From the NCBI GenBank assembly GCA_947471745.1, contig CANJKZ010000820.1:4306501-4370500 (forward strand): a DNA stretch of 64,000 nt, read 5' to 3'. A program made the translations under genes and the position numbers. The notes under the pieces are model-generated. The model was not told where the DNA came from. It made no database searches and saw nothing but the letters and a program-made list of their open reading frames with translations. Below, one piece after another: positions 22,201 through 28,200 of this stretch. Every line of letters starts with the position of its first letter. The stretch's first letter is position 1. Origin of the DNA: Closterium sp. Naga37s-1. Lineage: Eukaryota > Streptophyta > Zygnematophyceae > Desmidiales > Closteriaceae.

Positions 22201-25200
22201 TTCCCTCTCCTTTCCCTCTCCTTTCCCTCTCCTTTCCCTCTCCTTTCCCTCTCCTTTCCCTCTCCTTTCCCTCTCCTTTCCCTCTCCTTTCCCTCTCCTT
22301 TCCCTCTCCTTTCCCTCTCCTTTCCCTCTCCTTTCCCTCTCCTTTCCCTCTCCTTTCCCTCTCCTTTCCCTCTCCTTTCCCTCTCCTTTCCCTCTCCTTT
22401 CCCTCTCCTTTCCCTCTCCTTTCCCTCTCCTTTCCCTCTCCTTTCCCTCTCCTTTCCCTCTCCTTTCCCTCTCCTTTCCTCTCCTTTCCCTCTCCTTTCC
22501 CTCTCCTTTCCCTCTCCTTTCCCTCTCCTTTCCCTCTCCTTTCCCTCTCCTTTCCCTCTCCTTTCCCTCTCCTTTCCCTCTCCTTTCCCTCTCCTTTCCC
22601 TCTCCTTTCCCTCTCCTTTCCCTCTCCTTTCCCTCTCCTTTCCCTCTCCTTTCCCTCTCCTTTCCCTCTCCTTTCCCTCTCCTTTCCCTCTCCTTTCCCT
22701 CTCCTTTCCCTCTCCTTTCCCTCTCCTTTCCCTCTCCTTTCCCTCTCCTTTCCCTCTCCTTTCCCTCTCCTTTCCCTCTCCTTTCCCTCTCCTTTCCCTC
22801 TCCTTTCCCTCTCCTTTCCCTCTCCTTTCCCTCTCCTTTCCCTCTCCTTTCCCTCTCCTTTCCCTCTCCTTTCCCTCTCCTTTCCCTCTCCTTTCCCTCT
22901 CCTTTCCCTCTCCTTTCCCTCTCCTTTCCCTCTCCTTTCCCTCTCCTTTCCCTCTCCTTTCCCTCTCCTTTCCCTCTCCTTTCCCTCTCCTTTCCCTCTC
23001 CTTTCCCTCTCCTTTCCCTCTCCTTTCCCTCTCCTTTCCCTCTCCTTTCCCTCTCCTTTCCCTCTCCTTTCCCTCTCCTTTCCCTCTCCTTTCCCTCTCC
23101 TTTCCCTCTCCTTTCCCTCTCCTTTCCCTCTCCTTTCCCTCTCCTTTCCCTCTCCTTTCCCTCTCCTTTCCCTCTCCTTTCCCTCTCCTTTCCCTCTCCT
23201 TTCCCTCTCCTTTCCCTCTCCTTTCCCTCATCCTTTCCCTCTCCTTTCCCTCTCCTTTCCCTCTCCTTTCCCTCTCCTTTCCCTCTCCTTTCCCTCTCCT
23301 TTCCCTCTCCTTTCCCTCTCCTTTCCCTCTCCTTTCCCTCTCCTTTCCCTCTCCTTTCCCTCTCCTTTCCCTCTCCTTTCCCTCTCCTTTCCCTCTCCTT
23401 TCCCTCTCCTTTCCCTCTCCTTTCCCTCTCTTCCCTCCCTTTCCCTCTCCTTTCCTCTCCTTTCCCTCGTCCTTTCCCTCTCCTTTCCCTCTCCTTTCCC
23501 TCTCCTTTCCCTCTCCTTTCCCTCTCCTTTCCCTCTCCTTTCCCTCTCCTTTCCCTCTCCTTTCCCTCTCCTTCCCTCTCCTTTCCCTCTCCTTTCCCTC
23601 TCCTTTCCCTCTCCTTTCCCTCTCCTTTCCCTCTCCTTTCCCTCTCCTTTCCCTCTCCTTTCCCTCTCCTTTCCCTCTCCTTTCCCTCTCCTTTCCCTCT
23701 CCTTTCCCTCTCCTTTCCCTCTCCTTTCCCTCTCCTTTCCCTCTCCTTTCCCTCTCCTTTCCCTCTCCTTTCCTCTCCTTTCCCTCTCCTTTCCCTCTCC
23801 TTTCCCTCTCCTTTCCCTCCTTCCTCTCTTTCCTCTCCTTTCCCTCTCCTTTCCCTCTCCTTTCCCTCTCCTTTCCCTCTCCTTTCCCTCTCCTTTCCCT
23901 CTCCTTTCCCTCTCCTTTCCCTCTCCTTTCCCTCTCCTTTCCCTCTCCTTTCCCTCTCCTTTCCCTCTCCTTTCCTCTCCTTCCTCTCCTTCCCTCTCCT
24001 TTCCCTCTCCTTTCCCTCTCCTTTCCCTCTCCTTTCCCTCTCCTTTCCCTCTCCTTTCCCTCTCCTTTCCCTCTCCTTTCCCTCTCCTTTCCCTCTCCTT
24101 TCCCTCTCCTTTCCCTCTCCTTTCCCTCTCCTTTCCCTCTCCTTTCCCTCTCCTTTCCCTCTCCTTTCCCTCTCCTTTCCCTCTCCTTTCCCTCTCCTTT
24201 CCCTCTCCTTTCCCTCTCCTTTCCCTCTCCTTTCCCTCTCCTTTCCCTCTCCTTTCCCTCTCCTTTCCCTCTCCTTTCCCTCTCCTTTCCCTCTCCTTTC
24301 CCTCTCCTTTCCCTCTCCTTTCCCTCTCCTTTCCCTCTCCTTTCCCTCTCCTTTCCCTCTCCTTTCCCTCTCCTTTCCCTCTCCTTTCCCTCTCCTTTCC
24401 CTCTCCTTTCCCTCTCCTTTCCCTCTCCTTTCCCTCTCCTTTCCCTCTCCTTTCCCTCTCCTTTCCCTCTCCTTTCCCTCTCCTTTCCCTCTCCTTTCCC
24501 TCTCCTTTCCCTCTCCTTTCCCTCTCCTTTCCCTCTCCTTTCCTCTCCTTTCCCTCTCCTTTCCCTCTCCTTTCCCTCTCCTTTCCCTCTCCTTTCCCTC
24601 TCCTTTCCCTCTCCTTTCCCTCTCCTTTCCCTCTCCTTTCCCTCTCCTTTCCCTCTCCTTTCCCTCTCCTTTCCCTCTCCTTTCCCTCTCCTTTCCCTCT
24701 CCTTTCCCTCTCCTTTCCCTCTCCTTTCCCTCTCCTTTCCCTCTCCTTTCCCTCTCCTTTCCCTCTCCTTTCCCTCTCCTTTCCCTCTCCTTTCCCTCTC
24801 CTTTCCCTCTCCTTTCCTCTCCTTTCCCTCTCCTTTCCCTCTCCTTTCCTCTCCTTTCCTCTCCTTTCCCTCTCCTTTCCCTCTCCTTTCCTCTCCTTTC
24901 CCTCTCCTTTCCCTCTCCTTTCCCTCTCCTTTCCCTCTCCTTTCCCTCTCCTTTCCCTCTCCTTTCCCTCTCCTTTCCCTCTCCTTTCCCTCTCCTTTCC
25001 CTCTCCTTTCCCTCTCCTTTCCCTCTCCTTTCCCTCTCCTTTCCCTCTCCTTTCCCTCTCCTTTCCCTCTCCTTTCCCTCTCCTTTCCCTCTCCTTTCCT
25101 CTCCTTTCCCTCTCCTTTCCCTCTCCTTTCCCTCTCCTTTCCCTCTCCTTTCCCTCTCCTTTCCCTCTCCTTTCCCTCTCCTTTCCCTCTCCTTTCCCTC

Positions 25201-28200
25201 TCCTTTCCCTCTCCTTTCCCTCTCCTTTCCCTCTCCTTTCCCTCTCCTTTCCCTCTCCTTTCCCTCTCCTTTCCCTCTCCTTTCCCTCTCCTTTCCCTCT
25301 CCTTTCCCTCTCCTTTCCCTCTCCTTTCCCTCTCCTTTCCTCTCCTTTCCCTCTCCTTTCCCTCTCCTTTCCCTCTCCTTTCCCTCTCCTTTCCCTCTCC
25401 TTTCCCTCTTCCCCTTTCCCTCTCCTTTCCCTCTCCTTTCCCTCTCCTTTCCCTCTCCTTTCCCTCTCCTTTCCCTCTCCTTTCCCTCTCCTTTCCCTCT
25501 CCTTTCCCTCATCCTTTCCCTCTCCTTTCCCTCTCCTTTCCCTCTCCTTTCCCTCTCCTTTCCCTCTCCTTTCCCTCTCCTTTCCTCTCCTTTCCCTCTC
25601 CTTCCCTCTCCTTTCCCTCTCCTTTCCCTCTCCTTTCCCTCTCCTTTCCCTCTCCTTTCCCTCTCCTTTCCCTCTCCTTTCCCTCTCCTTTCCCTCTCCT
25701 TTCCCTCTCCTTTCCTCTCCTTTCCCTCTCCTTTCCTCTCCTTCCCTCTCCTTTCCCTCTCCTTTCCCTCTCCTTTCCTCTCCTTTCCCTCTCCTTTCCC
25801 TCTCCTTTCCCTCTCCTTTCCCTCTCCTTTCCCTCTCCTTTCCTCTCCTTTCCTCTCCTTTCCCTCTCCTTTCCCTCTCCTTTCCCTCTCCTTTCCCTCT
25901 CCTTTCCCTCTCCTTTCCTCTCCTTTCCTCTCTTTCCCTCTCCTTTCCCTCTCCTTTCCCTCTCCTTTCCTCTCCTTTCCCTCTCCTTTCCCTCTCCTTT
26001 CCCTCTCCTTTCCCTCTCCTTTCCCTCTCCTTTCCCTCTCCTTTCCCTCTCCTTTCCTCTCCTTTCCCTCTCCTTTCCCTCTCCTTTCCCTCTCTTCCTC
26101 TCCTTTCCTCTCCTTCCTCTCCTTTCCCTCTCCTTTCCCTCTCCTTTCCCTCTCCTTTCCCTCTCCTTTCCCTCTCCTTTCCCTCCTTCCTCTCCTTTCC
26201 CTCTCCTTTCCCTCTCCTTTCCCTCTCCTTTCCCTCTCCTTTCCCTCTCCTTCCCTCTCCTTTCCCTCTCCTTTCCCTCTCCTTTCCCTCTCCTTTCCCT
26301 CTCCTTTCCCTCTCCTTTCCCTCTCCTTTCCCTCTCCTTTCCCTCTCCTTTCCCTCTCCTTTCCTCTCCTTTCCCTCTCCTTTCCCTCTCCTTTCCCTCT
26401 CCTTTCCCTCTCCTTTCCCTCTCCTTTCCCTCTCCTTTCCCTCTCCTTTCCCTCTCCTTTCCCTCTCCTTTCCCTCTCCTTTCCCTCTCCTTTCCCTCTC
26501 CTTTCCCTCTCCTTTCCCTCTCCTTTCCCTCTCTTTCCCTCTCCTTTCCTCTCCTTTCCCTCTCCTTTCCCTCTCCTTTCCTCTCCTTTCCCTCTCCTTT
26601 CCCTCTCCTTTCCCTCTCCTTTCCCTCTCCTTTCCCTCTCCTTTCCCTCTCCTTTCCCTCTCCTTTCCCTCTCCTTTCCCTCTCCTTTCCCTCTCCTTTC
26701 CCTCTCCTTTCCCTCTCCTTTCCCTCTCCTTTCCCTCTCCTTTCCCTCTCCTTTCCCTCTCCTTTCCCTCTCCTTTCCCTCTCCTTTCCCTCTCCTTTCC
26801 CTCTCCTTTCCCTCTCCTTTCCTCTCCTTTCCCTCTCCTTTCCCTCTCCTTTCCCTCTCCTTTCCCTCTCCTTTCCCTCTCCTTTCCCTCTCCTTTCCCT
26901 CTCCTTTCCCTCTCCTTTCCCTCTCCTTTCCCTCTCCTTTCCCTCTCCTTTCCCTCTCCTTTCCCTCTCCTTTCCCTCTCCTTTCCCTCTCCTTTCCCTC
27001 TCCTTTCCCTCTCCTTTCCCTCCTTCCTCCTTTCCCTCTCCTTTCCCTCTCCTTTCCCTCTCCTTTCCCTCTCCTTTCCCTCTCCTTTCCCTCTCCTTTC
27101 CCTCTCCTTTCCCTCTCCTTTCCCTCTCCTTTCCCTCTCCTTTCCCTCTCCTTTCCCTCTCCTTTCCCTCTCCTTTCCCTCTCCTTTCCCTCTCCTTTCC
27201 CTCTCCTTTCCCTCTCCTTTCCCTCTCCTTTCCCTCTCCTTTCCCTCTCCTTTCCCTCTCCTTTCCCTCTCCTTTCTCCTTTCCCTCTCCTTTCCCTCTC
27301 CTTTCCCTCTCCTTTCCCTCTCCTTTCCCTCTCCTTTCCCTCTCCTTTCCCTCTCCTTTCCTCTCCTTTCCCTCTCCTTTCCTCTCCTTTCCCTCTCCTT
27401 TCCCTCTCCTTTCCCTCTCCTTTCCCTCTCCTTTCCCTCTCCTTTCCCTCTCCTTTCCCTCTCCTTTCCCTCTCCTTTCCCTCTCCTTTCCCTCTCCTTT
27501 CCCTCTCCTTTCCTTCTATGCTCCCTCTCCTCGAATTTTCCACCTCTGTTCTCCATTATTCTCCCTCTCCTTCACCTCTCTTCCTTCTCGTCTCCCTCCC
27601 CTCACTTCCACCACCCACCCCCTCCCCTCACTGCCCTCCCTCCCCCTCGGTCAGTTTGGGGACTTTGCGAACAACGCGCAGGCGATAATAGACAACTTCA
27701 TAGTGAGCGGCGAGGACAAGTGGATGACCCCCACGGGTCTCGTGCTGCTGCTGCCTCATGGATTTGACGGCCAGGGACCCGAGCACTCCTCCGCCCGCCT
27801 CGAGAGGTACCTGCAGGTGGGTGGGTGCGTCTTGGGGGGTCACCTGCATGTGGGTGCGTGGTGGGGGGTTACCTGCACGTGGGTTGCTATAGGGGGGGTA
27901 CCTGCAGGTGGGCTTAACAGGTATTCGCAGGTGGTTTGCTAAGGGGGGCTGGAGAGGTACCTGCAGGTGGGTCTTTTTTCAAGTGCCTAAAAAATCTACT
28001 AGTCTCTTGCTGCTGCTGCCACACGGCACGGCTTCGATTGCCAGGGCCCCGAACTCTCCTCCGCCCGCCTCAAGAGGTACCTGCAGGTGGGTCCTTCTGA
28101 TTTCGTTTGAACTGGCCATGGCACGTTACTGATACTTTGTCTGTCTGCCCGCCTTGCCTTGAGAATCGGCTCTTCACCTTCCATGCATCCCTTTACCTGC

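Noticed and set aside
20032..27942. Open reading frames of about 1000-2600 codons on both strands ([11 protein letters not shown]..., [11 protein letters not shown]...).
   Set aside because: Produced by a 10-bp unit without stops; the same array lies in intron 18 of OGDH and no domain or codon signal exists.
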